Shown piece after piece: positions 54,512-64,000 of a stretch of DNA of 64,000 bases. The notes below the pieces were generated by a model. That model searched no databases, was not told where the DNA came from, and saw nothing but the letters and a program-made list of their open reading frames with translations. This stretch comes from Hybos culiciformis (taxonomy: Eukaryota > Arthropoda > Insecta > Diptera > Hybotidae): positions 36,575,381-36,639,380 of the forward strand of contig OZ023275.1 of assembly GCA_964007475.1 (NCBI GenBank), given 5' to 3'. Within the stretch, counting starts at the first letter, position 1. Every line of letters begins with the position of its first letter. A program made the position numbers and the translations under genes.

Positions 54512-54539
<28 letters not shown>
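54512..54539. repeat. (TA)14 microsatellite
   Basis: Twenty-eight bases of alternating TA. Confidence 0.88.
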
Positions 54540-54991
54540 ACAAAACCTCAAATCTAAAATTTTAAACATTTATTTTTATTTAATGTTTATAAATAAAAAT
54601 TTAAAAATAAATAGAAAATCATTAATTTATTAAAATCTAAATACGATTTTAGAGGTTTTTCACACAAACTTTTGGCATTAAAAGTTCCGCATAAACTACA
54701 ATAAGAGAGAAATACTTATGTTGAAAATGTATATTTTTTTTTTTAAATTTATATTTTCCATTTTCCAGGATATTTATATTTCTCTGATAATTTATATTAA
54801 ATAACGAGTTCAAAAATTTTGAGTGAAATAAAGCAAAGAGTGGAGTGAGAGAAATCATTAAATAATTTTCCAAGAAAATCTAGTTGATCGCAATGTATCG
54901 CGAAGTGAATACTCGTATTGGGAATTAAAATAATATTATTATTTTAATTTTTTTTTGTTCATATTTCTTCGTTTCGAGAAGAATTCAATTT

Positions 54992-55018
54992 ACAATCGGC
55001 CATCTGTTTTCCGATTGT
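54992..55018. repeat. Short hairpin
   Basis: ACAATCGG, an 11-base loop (CCATCTGTTTT), then CCGATTGT: a perfect 8-bp stem. Function unknown. Confidence 0.6.
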
Positions 55019-58000
55019 TCTATTTTATTTTTCAAAATAATATATATATATATATTTTTTTAATATAATTTTGATAGTGTTTTATGTTGTGTAGTACTAC
55101 GCTTTTGTGTACACACATTAATTTTTGTGACATTTTCATTAATTAACTTTTATTATTTTCGTAAATATTGAATTCAGCTGCTGTCAAATTATTTTTTTTT
55201 TTATTTTTTAATTTTTTTTTTCAAAAATTAGTGCATATTAAATACAGTGCCAAAAATAATAATCTAGCAGCTTGACCTCAAAAGTGATATAACATTTTAT
55301 TAAAATGAATTTTATATAATTGATTATCAACAGACGACGACGGGACATTATACATAAATTAAAATTTAAATAAAAAACAAAAGTAACGTCGGACCCAAAA
55401 TAGATTAAAAATAAGTAAAAAATACTTAAAAGAAAAAAAATGTTGTAAAGGAGAAAATTATTGTATTTTAATGTTGTTAATAAATTAACCACACAGTAAT
55501 AAAATGTAATGTAACTTTTTTGAATGAAATTTTCCAAAAATCATGCTAAATACCACAGCGTTGTAAAATAATAATGTTGTGATTTTGCTAAATTGGAATA
55601 TTACAATATTATAAAGGTGGAATATAATAAAAATATAAAACAATTATTATTATTATTTCATAATTACGCCAACGCAACGCTTCATTTATATTTTTCGAAA
55701 ATTTATGATATTTTCACCGAAAAATTCAAAAAATGATAGATATTTTTAAAATTTAGAGTTCATTATAAATCATAAGTAGTATAATTATTATTATTTTGTT
55801 TATTTTATTAGAGTATTATATTGTTTTGAGTATTCGACGAATAACTTAAATCTTGCTGCTGTAGGGTATAACTACAAAGCAAGCACAACTTTTTTGCATT
55901 CGTTTTTTTGCTTATTCAGGAAGTTGTTGCAAATGACGTGCGACTCGCGAAACACATAATCAAAAAATTTTGAAATTATTCTAAAAAAGTTACATCTCAG
56001 TTATCAAAAATTTACCTTGTTTATGATTTTTTTTTTTTTTTTAATTTACTTACTATAAATTTCACATGATGTCATTCTTTATGATACACTTTATTGTTAT
56101 AAAACGGAAAATTCTATATCATCTTAATATTATTCATTATATTTTATAAATTTTTGACATTATCCTGTAAGAGTTTACATTCATATACTTACTTGTGTAA
56201 TAATGCTTTATAAATATTTTAAAAAGTTTTGGAATTTTCGTAAAGAGAAAACATTAGAATATTTAAAATGAAATTATATTATATAAGATATTAAACATAT
56301 ATCACATATCTGTAAAAAAAAAAAAACAACAAATATTTTTACTTTCTTACCTTTCAACTTTATACATGTATTATAGTGTATATGAAAGGTTCTTTATTTT
56401 TTTTTTCTAGTTGAAATCATCTGAATGATACAATTTCTTCTTCTAAAAGTTTTTCCAAAAAAAAAAAAAAGAAACAAAATGTTTTCAGTTTCAAAAAGAA
56501 CTTGTATTCATTGTAATTGAAGTACTATCAAAGTCACTGCACTATAATTTTGATTTCTTCTAGTATTAATTCTTTTCGTTTATTCATTCAGTTTTTGTCA
56601 AAAGCTTTTAATTTTAAAGAAGATTAGTTTTCGTAGCACAAAAAAAGAAAACAAATCTTACGACTGAATTTTGAAACGAAAACAACAACATTGTAGGAAT
56701 AAGTTTATTTTGTAACTTTACTTTCTAATGCTTTTTAAAATATATTGGTTTTTATTCTGCTGAGTATAGAATTTATTGAGAAAAGGGTTTCATACATTCT
56801 TGCAAGCACCTTTTAACGTATAAGAAAAGAAACAAAGAAGATTAAAAATACCATTGATATCATTTGATATTATATATATTTTAGAAAACTTGAATATTAT
56901 TTACTTTTTTATCGATCATTTTGTAAATTACTAAAAATACTTTAAATTAAGATTGATTAGGATTGACTTGTATAATATGTATCACATCTATATTTAAAAA
57001 CGAATCTGAAAGAAAATGTTTTAAAAACCTGTGTATAAAGCTTGACTATACCAAGATTCAAAGTAGTCCCAAAGTAGTATAGATTTCACTAAAACTGACA
57101 TCAAATAATATAAGTAAATTCTGAATATAAATTATTTGTCAATCAAGAATAAAAATAAATGAATATTTATTGTTTAAAAATAATTATTTAGTGGTATTCA
57201 CCTACAAATATTTCAATACGTATAATTATAAGTAAAATTGGAGACGATGCGATATGAAAATTTTTATTTTAAGTGAATCTACTTGACTTTTGAGTTTATT
57301 ATTTACAAAAATAAATACTTTGATATTTCTCATTTTTCTTTGTTTTTTTTTTTATTTTTTATTATGTTCAGTCGATAAATTTTGTTCTACGATATTCTCT
57401 TTTTTTTTTTTTTATTTATTTTTATTAATAAGTTCATTTCCCACATGGTAAAAGGTTAATTTTCTTTTTAGTGGAATTTTCTTTCAATTTTTTTTTTCTT
57501 TTTATTTATTTATTATTATTATTTTCTTCAGTCTGTGTATAAATAATTCTGTCTCGCAAAATAGAGAAAAAAGTACGAAATGAAAAGAGTAAAATAAAAA
57601 AAAATAAAAATGTATGTAAATAAATAAATAAAAATGAATGATGAAAATTTGTTAACAAAATGAATTGTGGTGTTGAAAAAAGTAAAAGTGAATGACACAA
57701 TTATGATAAATTATTTTTATGTTGAAAATATATAAAATTAAATTATTTACATTCATTAAAAAAAATATGAAAAATATGAAAAATTAAAAAAAAATCTTGA
57801 AAATTATATCTCAAAATATTTATAGAAAAGATATAAAATTTTTTTTTGAAAATTGAATTAATTAAAAAAAAAAAAGAATTGAATTAAAAATAATATAAAT
57901 TAAAAATAATAATAAATTTTCTGGATAAATGTTACAAGGTAATAATATATATTATATATGTATATTACAATACATATTTATGATGATTATAAAATTATTT

Positions 58001-59618
58001 TTCAGAATGATGTTTTTTTACGACTATTAAATTATAGTAATATAATTTTTGAGACTTGACAAAATAAAATTTTAATTGGTAAAATGTTTTTGATGCTCAG
58101 GACTTTGAAATACATAAAAAAGATAATTTGTTTATTTTTGTTTTTTATTTATTTAGTTATTTATTTATTTTTCTTGTGGATAAATAATGTTTTCCCTTTG
58201 TTTTTATATTAAGTATTATTTCTTATTGTTAATGACATTTTAATTCTATACTAATTTTCGTGTTAAATAATTATTATCTGGAATATAATTGTTAGAAAAA
58301 ATATTTTATTACAATCATTAACACTAAGCTGGAAAATTGCCCTAATTAACTTTAAAAAAAAAAAAAATTAAAGGTTTTCTTAATTATTTTCATTAGAAAT
58401 GCAAGAATTGAAATAATTATATATATTATGTTTTGTCACAATATCGATGATTTAAAGAATATTAGAAATATTTGAAAGAATATGAGAAATAGTTATTTGA
58501 AATAATATGGGAAAGTGAATTAAGACCATTAATAAATTCTAAAAAATAAACAATAGATGCATTCTGAGATTCAAAAAGCTTTTGCTTGTGCAGCCTTAGG
58601 TTACGCCTCATAGGTTTTTTGCTATTTTTCCGGAGGAACATGCATTGTTAAAATTCATTTGCTTCGTAAAAAAAATAGTATCATCAGATGATTTTAATTG
58701 ATTTATCTAAAATTAAGTAATAAAAATCTATTAAATCAGGATTTAAAAAAAACATAATTTTATTTAAGTGAATCTTTTAGGTGAATCTTTGTCTTATTCT
58801 TAAGTTCTCAAAATTATTCATATTATTTTTTTATATATTTTTTCATTTTAATTCAAAGAGCTAAATTTGTTGATGTTGTAAATTTTTGTTACAAAAAAAT
58901 TTTTTCGTGATACAATTCTTGTTCACTGAAAAACTGTGTAAAACATTTAAAATTAAAGTGGAGGAAATTTTTTTAAATTTTGTTGTTTGTTTTTTTATAT
59001 ATATATTTATAAAACATAATTGAATAACAATGTCTACAAATTTTCGTCACATATTTGACATTCTTGAGGAAACTATATTTTTTTTTTTCGTGAAGAAAAA
59101 TTTTTTCTATTTTGAGCAAATGCTGAAAATAAATATATTGGTTTTTGTTTTTTTTATCACAAATAATTATCAAAATTGTTTTCAAAAATTATCGTAAGCT
59201 TAACATTTATTTTTAAAGCAATAGTTGCAATATGAGGTTATTTCATAACAAAAACCAAGTATAATAAGTTGACAGCCGATTACATAAATGTGCTAATATT
59301 GTATAGTTTTTTAGATGAAACCAATAAACATAAAGTAATAATTGGGTAAAGCTTAACACTGAGCCAAAAAAGGCGTACTAAATTTTAGGACTTTTGGCAT
59401 TAAATCAAGTTCTAGTATTTTTATACACAAAACAACAACAAATACATTTTTTTTATAAAAAAAAAAACAATATTTAAGTTCCTTCGGTATCATATCAAGT
59501 ACAAACTGCTCTAAAATCGTAAAATTAATGCCAAAAGGCATAATTTTTATTCCCAGAGGCATAATTTTTAGTACTAAGAGAATTAATGTTATTCCGAAAA
59601 TTCTTGAATTAAAATATT

Positions 59619-59711
59619 TGAATAATTTTAATACTATGGCCGAATGGTAGAGTGGTTGAATGAAATGCTAAAGACCGAGGTTCGAATCCCGACGAAAGCA
59701 TAAGAAAAATG
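59619..59711 (+). pseudogene. tRNA-like sequence, copy 1
   Basis: It contains TGGCCGAATGGTAGAGTGG (A-box-like, resembling tRNA-Ser/Leu TGGCCGAGTGG), then ATGCTAAA, which would place GCT as an anticodon, then the B box GGTTCGAATCC at 59679-59689. The acceptor and T stems do not pair well and there is no long variable arm, so a functional tRNA is unlikely. It looks like a tRNA-derived retroposon head. Read backwards it gives the peptide SGFELRSLAFQPTTLPLGHS, a typical false ORF from such repeats. Confidence 0.6.
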
Positions 59712-59744
59712 TATACTATATTTATATTTTTTATTTTGTGTACA

Positions 59745-59836
59745 TGAATAATTTTATTACTATGGCCTAATGGTAGAGTGGTCGGTTGAAATGCTAAAGA
59801 CCGAAGTTCGAATCCCGAAGAGGACATAAGAGAAAT
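59745..59836 (+). pseudogene. tRNA-like sequence, copy 2
   Basis: Direct repeat of the previous unit 126 bases downstream, including the shared lead-in TGAATAATTTTA and the trailing CATAAGAGAAAT. Differences include CCTAATGG for CCGAATGG and AGTTCGAATCC for GGTTCGAATCC. The one-base change weakens the B box. The two units are diverged enough to be an old tandem duplication. Confidence 0.6.
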
Positions 59837-60048
59837 AAAATAAGAAATTAGAAATAAAGAAAAATAGAAATAAATAAAAATAAGAAAAAAAAATTAAAAT
59901 AAAAAAATTTTTTTTCTCTCTTTTAAAAAAATTTAATCCCAAAAGGCATTTATTTTAGTAAAACCGTCATTGGACGGTTTTTGTTGCGGAAAATACATGA
60001 TTTTATGCATTTTTACATGATTTTAGCACGTTTTTTATCTCAGTGTAA

Positions 60049-62632
60049 GTTTTTAAAGAAAAATTTAATGTTAATATTATTTTGAAGAACTCTTTTGTAA
60101 AATAAAAAAGAAAATATATTTATATAAAATAATTTTGAATATTGATCATTTACTATTAAGGCTTTTATAATAAAAGTGGCTCCTTGAAATTCATTCTATT
60201 TTTATTTTTATTTTTTTTTTAATTCAATTTATTTATTTTTCTCTCGATTTTATTTATTTCAATTTCATTACATGTTTATTTTTAAGGTTTAATTGGCTTG
60301 TCAAAAATTCATAATATTGACATGGTGGGTGGTGTATGAAAAAAAAATATAAAAAAATGAAAATATATGTACCTACCTATTTATTGATGTTGAAATGTTA
60401 GTTAAGTAACGTAAAGGATGATCTAACTTCTTGTTCAATTCAAGTTTGTTCAATTCTAAGACGAATCGTCCTTTCTAGTTTTTTTTTCATCTCAGAATTC
60501 ACCAAAGACACATTCTTGAAGTTACATCACTCTTTACTGAAGCACCCTCTGTAAAATTTAATATAAAAGAACAACATACCATATTGTACTAGTATAAGTT
60601 GAAAAAAAGAATGTGTAAAATAGAGCTCATTCATTCTGTCATCACTTTGTAATATAGTTAGAGTGGCCTCTAGTATTGTAAACTATAACAAAATACTATA
60701 TACATACTGAAAAAAAAGTATTAAAAAATTCTTAACTTCCAATTTTGTTAGCATAAAAATTTTTGATGCTTTGACGACAAATATCATAAATTTAAAAAAA
60801 AAATTTAAAAATATTTTAATTGATTACGATTAAAGGTTTAAAATAATTATCTATATTTAAAAATAAATAAATATAAAATTCCAGTAATTATTATTAAATT
60901 TTTTATATCATTTAAATTTTTAATGTTAATTAATTACAAAGAATTTTTTTTTAGTTTTTTTTTTCTATTTTTTTTTTAAATTTCGCATAACAAGCAAATA
61001 AAATTGAAAGTAATGTAATTATGTACAAAACAGAAAATAATGTGGTTTTTTTTTTTGTATTATAAAATTTCGATGTTTTTGAAAATTATGTAAAATGATA
61101 AACAGTTTATAATCCCAGGAGTTTGCAAAATTCTTTTTGAATGAAAAATTATATAGTTTTAATTTTTATAATATAGGACATAGGTACTACGTTTAAAAAT
61201 GTCATCCCGGTCGATAATAGACATTATATTTTTATTTGAATTTAAAATGAATTAAAATGTAGAACTTGATCTATACATCTAAACTAAGAAATGACATACA
61301 TATGAATTTTTTGAATTAATTTAACTAATAGCGTGATTATTTTAATTACGTAGTTGTTGAAAGAATAATAACGAATAATATTTGGTATTGAAGCATAGAC
61401 ATGTAGATAGTAAAAAAAACTATTAATTATTAAAAAAAATATTTAATTGGTAAAATATGATACGAACACACATTCTAGAGGACTAAACTATTTGTATCTT
61501 AATATTCAATGATTTTCAAAACTTTAAACATGGTTAAAAATTAAATATTCTGTTGTACACACATAATGTTCACAATGTTTCCGTCAAAGTGTTATTATTT
61601 TTTTTCGTAACAATTTGCTTAAGCTTTTCACATTATATTTTATCAGAATCATATCATTGAATGTTAAATGCAGTGTAAGTCAATGTTCTGAAAATCTGAA
61701 ATATATTTTTTTATAATATAAAATACGTTAAACTGGTATTATGTACAATGTACAAAACAGGTATATGTATTATATATTATGTTAACAACATAAAGGATGA
61801 TTAATATAAGTATATATACATAATAATTATATAATGTCCAATTGATATTAAGGATAATAATAATAAATGTATGAAATATGAATTTTGATGTTGAATTATT
61901 TTTGAAACAATTTTTATTTAAATGCAATCATATATGGGATAATTGTTAATTGAATCTTCGACCATATTATTATTATGGAAAAGGACCATTATAATTTTTT
62001 TTTTTAGTTCAGTTAATTAAAATTCACGAATATTTTCACTATTATTATCATAAACGTGAAAATGCCCTATTTTAACATATTGGGCATTATACTTAATATT
62101 ATAGACTTTTATATACATGCAGTTCACTCTATAGTTACGCTTAATTGAGTCCAAAAGCTAGAACGCTGGCGTATAAAATATATGACCAGTTTATTAGATA
62201 AGCTTCGAAGGAAGTTTTTGTTTCCTTTTTAATGGTAATGTCAATTATTAATTTCTTGAAATCTCTAAAAGTATGTTGAAAAGTTGAAGCACTTTTATTT
62301 ATTATTATCTTTTTTTTTGGGTTTCAATAATAATTTACAAATAAAGAGAAAAATTTAATTAAATCCCAATGGACACCATATATATAATTTAGTGGGAGAA
62401 ATAAAATTTTTTTCGTGGCACAATGCGGTTAAAAAAAATTTGAAAAAATATAAAAATTCCATTACAAAACACTTTTTGATTCTCATTTAGGAAAATAAAG
62501 CAAATGAATTGATTCGTTGAAAATGGAATGCGGTTGAAAAATATTATATACTTAAATTTAATCTAAATATGTATATGAGTATTCATTACATGATTATCCA
62601 GCAAAAAATTTTAATGCGCATGGCTTCGGTAA
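60049..62632. other. A+T-rich intergenic DNA, no gene seen
   Basis: No coding segment, RNA gene or transposon end recognised. The phrase AATGCGGTT followed by A-rich sequence occurs at about 62422 and 62528. Confidence 0.55.
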
Positions 62633-62776
62633 GTTGTATTTACATTCGCAAATTTAGCTCGGTAAATGCTCCATTACATGCATCAATACACATGCAATTA
62701 TAGAGGAATGTAAATTGTATTTACATTTCCCTGTGATGTAAATTGTATTTACATTGCTCTATATTGTATTTACATT
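62633..62776. repeat. Cluster of short palindromes (TTGTATTTACATT)
   Basis: TTGTATTTACATT occurs four times: 62634-62646, 62715-62727, 62743-62755 and 62764-62776. Two of these extend to a near-perfect palindrome, ATGTAAATTGTATTTACAT. The GTAAAT core is palindromically repeated, so it could bind a dimeric or forkhead-type factor; that is only a guess. It lies about 0.55 kb upstream of the possible gene start at 63327. Confidence 0.7.
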
Positions 62777-63140
62777 TTTCATTTTGAACTGCGTAATACT
62801 ATAAACAAAAATAATATCACTCACACTCACAATATTTCAAACAGACAAATACCAAAAAAAAAAAAAAATTGCAAATGTATACCTCTCACATGCATCATAT
62901 CAATGTCACACAAAGCTTAGTTTATAATGCTAAAAATCTATATTTTCCCTCTGAGCTAATCTATATTTTCCCTCTGAGCAAACAAAAAAAAAAAAAAGGA
63001 ACCAATAAAAAAATACGCGGCTATTTTTTTTTTTTTTCTAAAAAGCGGCCAGTCGATCAGTCGATGAATTTTCTTAACATGTGTTTCAATCTACTATTTT
63101 TAAAGGATCTTCGAACCTCTACTACTAAATTTTTAAACGA

Positions 63141-63177
63141 GTGTGGTTGGATTTTAGTACAAAAATTTAAACCACAC
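63141..63177. repeat. Short hairpin
   Basis: GTGTGGTT and AACCACAC form an 8-bp stem around a 21-base A+T-rich loop. It falls inside an open frame at 62869-63222 that I regard as chance. Confidence 0.6.
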
Positions 63178-63326
63178 TTCAAAAATTGCACTTATTTTTA
63201 TTCAAAAAAACAAAATGAATAAAAATAGAACAATGGTAACCCTGAAAATATCTTTGTTGTCATTATAAAGTTTGCTGTCAAATGTCAAGTAAGAATTTTT
63301 TTTTCTTTTATCAACAAACGAGGAAA

Positions 63327-63647
63327 ATGGCAGCAACAAGGAGATTATTTATTGTAAATATAAATTATAACTATATATTTATTATTTGATTTTATTTTTA
63401 ATTATAAAAAAAAATAATTATAAAATTATTATTATTTTTTTTTATAATTAAAAATAAAATTAAATAAAATTTAAGAAGACCATTAGTTCCTAAAATAATA
63501 AAAAAAAAATTAGTAATTTTTCTAAAAAAAAATTATTCGATTTTTTTTTTTGCAAAAAAGAAATGAATAATTTTTTTTGGAAAAATTACTAATTTTTTTT
63601 TAATATTTTAGGAATTAGCTGATCTTAAATCATCCGGTTTGAAATCA
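63327..63647 (+). CDS. Possible 5' end of a UBE2L-type ubiquitin-conjugating enzyme (E2), incomplete
   Basis: ATG at 63327 has a good context (GGAAAATGG). Exon 1 (63327-63353) reads MAATRRLFI and meets GTAAAT. Exon 2 starts after TATTTTAG at 63612 and reads ELADLKSSGLKS to 63647. Joined in phase 0, this aligns without gaps to the start of UBE2L3-like E2 enzymes (from memory: M-A-A-S-R-R-L, then K-E-L, then a G-[LM]-K-[NS] turn). E2s carry activated ubiquitin to E3 ligases in the cytosol and nucleus. The basic residue normally before E-L is Ile here. After KS the expected F-R-x-I does not follow; the frame continues as low-complexity sequence to a stop at about 63704. The catalytic Cys region is not in the window. 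It may be a real gene broken by insertion, a decayed copy, or a chance match. Confidence 0.35.
63382..63465. repeat. A+T-rich palindrome in the putative E2 intron
   Basis: ATTTGATTTTATTTTTAATT and its near-complement TAATTAAAAATAAAATTAAA flank a short A/T centre near 63423. Arms are about 38 bp. Composition alone makes A/T palindromes easier, but this length with ordered T- and A-runs is not chance. Confidence 0.7.
63484..63616. repeat. Palindrome ending at the putative E2 exon-2 acceptor
   Basis: TAGTTCCTAAAATAATAAAA at the left is mirrored by TTTTAATATTTTAGGAATTA at the right. The arms also share AATTAGTAATTTTTC/GGAAAAATTACTAATT. The right arm contains the splice-acceptor sequence TTTTAG used for exon 2 and the first codons of that exon. 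Either a palindromic element inserted there or an inverted duplication copied the acceptor. Confidence 0.75.
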
Positions 63648-63754
63648 TTATTATTAAATTTTATTTCCTTGCTTCATTTTGAACTTTTTTGTTTATTTTT
63701 TTCATTGTAAATGTATTGTTTTCAACTCCCTCTCCCATGCACATTAAAGCAGTA

Positions 63755-63934
63755 TACAATACATGGTAATCAAATTTGTTATACAGCTCGTTGTGCATAC
63801 ACACAAACACATAGACACTCGTCAATATTATATCACTCGACCTTCGGTCTCGTGATATAAATATGACTCGTGTCTATGTGTTTGTGTGTATACACAACTC
63901 GCAAGAATAACAAATTTTCTTACCATGTATTGTA
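63755..63934. mobile_element. Palindromic MITE-like hairpin (180 bp)
   Basis: TACAATACATGGTAA at the left is the complement of TTACCATGTATTGTA at the right. The arms are about 80 bp and include CACACAAACACATAGACAC, repeated in complement as GTGTCTATGTGTTTGTGTG. The centre GACCTTCGGTC is a tight stem with a TTC loop inside an otherwise CpG-poor region. TA dinucleotides sit at both ends. No coding. Confidence 0.8.
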
Positions 63935-64000
63935 ATCTACTATTAATTATCAAAAATAAAATGTTACTAAGAAAACAAACAATAAATTAATCTTTCATTG

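Larger units (their letters stand above)
51095..59356. other. A+T-rich intergenic DNA, no gene seen
   Basis: No coding segment or RNA gene recognised. A microsatellite lies at 54512-54539 and a short hairpin at 54992-55018. A CpG-containing patch lies at about 55930-55960, and a less A+T-rich patch at about 58565-58650. None resembles a known element. Confidence 0.55.
59357..60045. mobile_element. Harbinger-like MITE containing tRNA-like repeats
   Basis: The left end is CACTGAGCCAAAAAAGGCGT and the right end in reverse complement is CACTGAGATAAAAAACGTGC. TAA lies directly outside both ends (59354-59356 and 60046-60048). A 3-bp TAA/TTA duplication is the mark of PIF/Harbinger elements. The interior repeats a phrase around CCAAAAGGCAT at about 59529, 59552 (variant) and 59939, with an inverted TTTTGGCATTAA near 59394. 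Two tRNA-like units sit in the middle. No transposase frame exists in the 689 bp. Confidence 0.65.

Noticed and set aside
59609..59827. Minus-strand frame reading SGFEPRSLAFHSTTLPFGHS-type peptide
   Set aside because: It is the reverse reading of tRNA-like repeat units, a well-known false prediction.
63036..63060. Codons for KKRPVD, which resembles the C-terminal end of UBE2L-type enzymes, lie just upstream of the E2-like start
   Set aside because: No stop follows as in the family, the preceding residues are homopolymer-derived (YFFFF), and it lies 5' of the start. Treated as coincidence.
62869..63222. 117-codon + strand open frame
   Set aside because: Much of it is translated poly-A/T and no domain is recognisable; it also contains a short hairpin. 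Not supported as a gene.
1..64000. CRISPR arrays, bacterial operons, ribosome binding sites
   Set aside because: The DNA is clearly eukaryotic and spliced; tandem repeats present are microsatellites and transposon-internal repeats.

Overview
The window is very A+T-rich eukaryotic DNA with long poly-A/T runs, (AT)n microsatellites, spliceosomal introns and many small transposon remnants. The encoded channel, the Helitron style and the MITE load fit an arthropod, most likely an insect. I cannot name the species. Gene density is very low: one clearly recognisable protein-coding gene plus the possible 5' end of a second.

Positions 1-24305 hold no recognisable gene. This part contains a long inverted repeat (arms 1676-2368 and 4760-5436). 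Its spacer carries a complete non-autonomous Helitron (3504-4558) with an internal 120-bp minisatellite. It also holds a palindromic MITE (8498-8736) and several microsatellites. Some of it may be intron or upstream sequence of the following gene.

Positions 24306-32634 hold the 3' part of a two-pore-domain (K2P) potassium channel gene on the + strand: four exons with matching splice phases and a stop codon. It has the end of pore 1, M2, a very long basic, serine/arginine-rich cytoplasmic loop with a canonical 14-3-3 motif, M3, pore 2 and M4. The exon(s) for the N-terminus, M1 and most of pore 1 were not found and probably lie upstream of the window. Poly(A) signals follow at 32740-32764. One intron contains a nested pair of hairpin elements (27038-27310).

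Positions 32765-63300 are intergenic, with distinct mobile-element remnants. These are a palindromic MITE (38427-38735), a Tc1/mariner-type remnant (39066-39567), a TIR-bounded element containing two pieces of 5S-rRNA-like sequence (50170-51094), and a Harbinger-like element with a TAA target duplication containing two tRNA-like sequences in tandem (59357-60045). A cluster of identical short palindromes lies at 62633-62776.

Positions 63327-63647 look like the first two coding exons of a UBE2L-type ubiquitin-conjugating enzyme. The similarity stops abruptly after about 21 residues, so this may be a decayed copy or a gene interrupted by an insertion. Large palindromes lie in its intron and just downstream.

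The most unusual items are the Pol III-gene-like inserts (5S-like and tRNA-like) inside TIR-bounded elements, the long inverted repeat split by a Helitron, and the 14-3-3-motif loop of the K2P channel.
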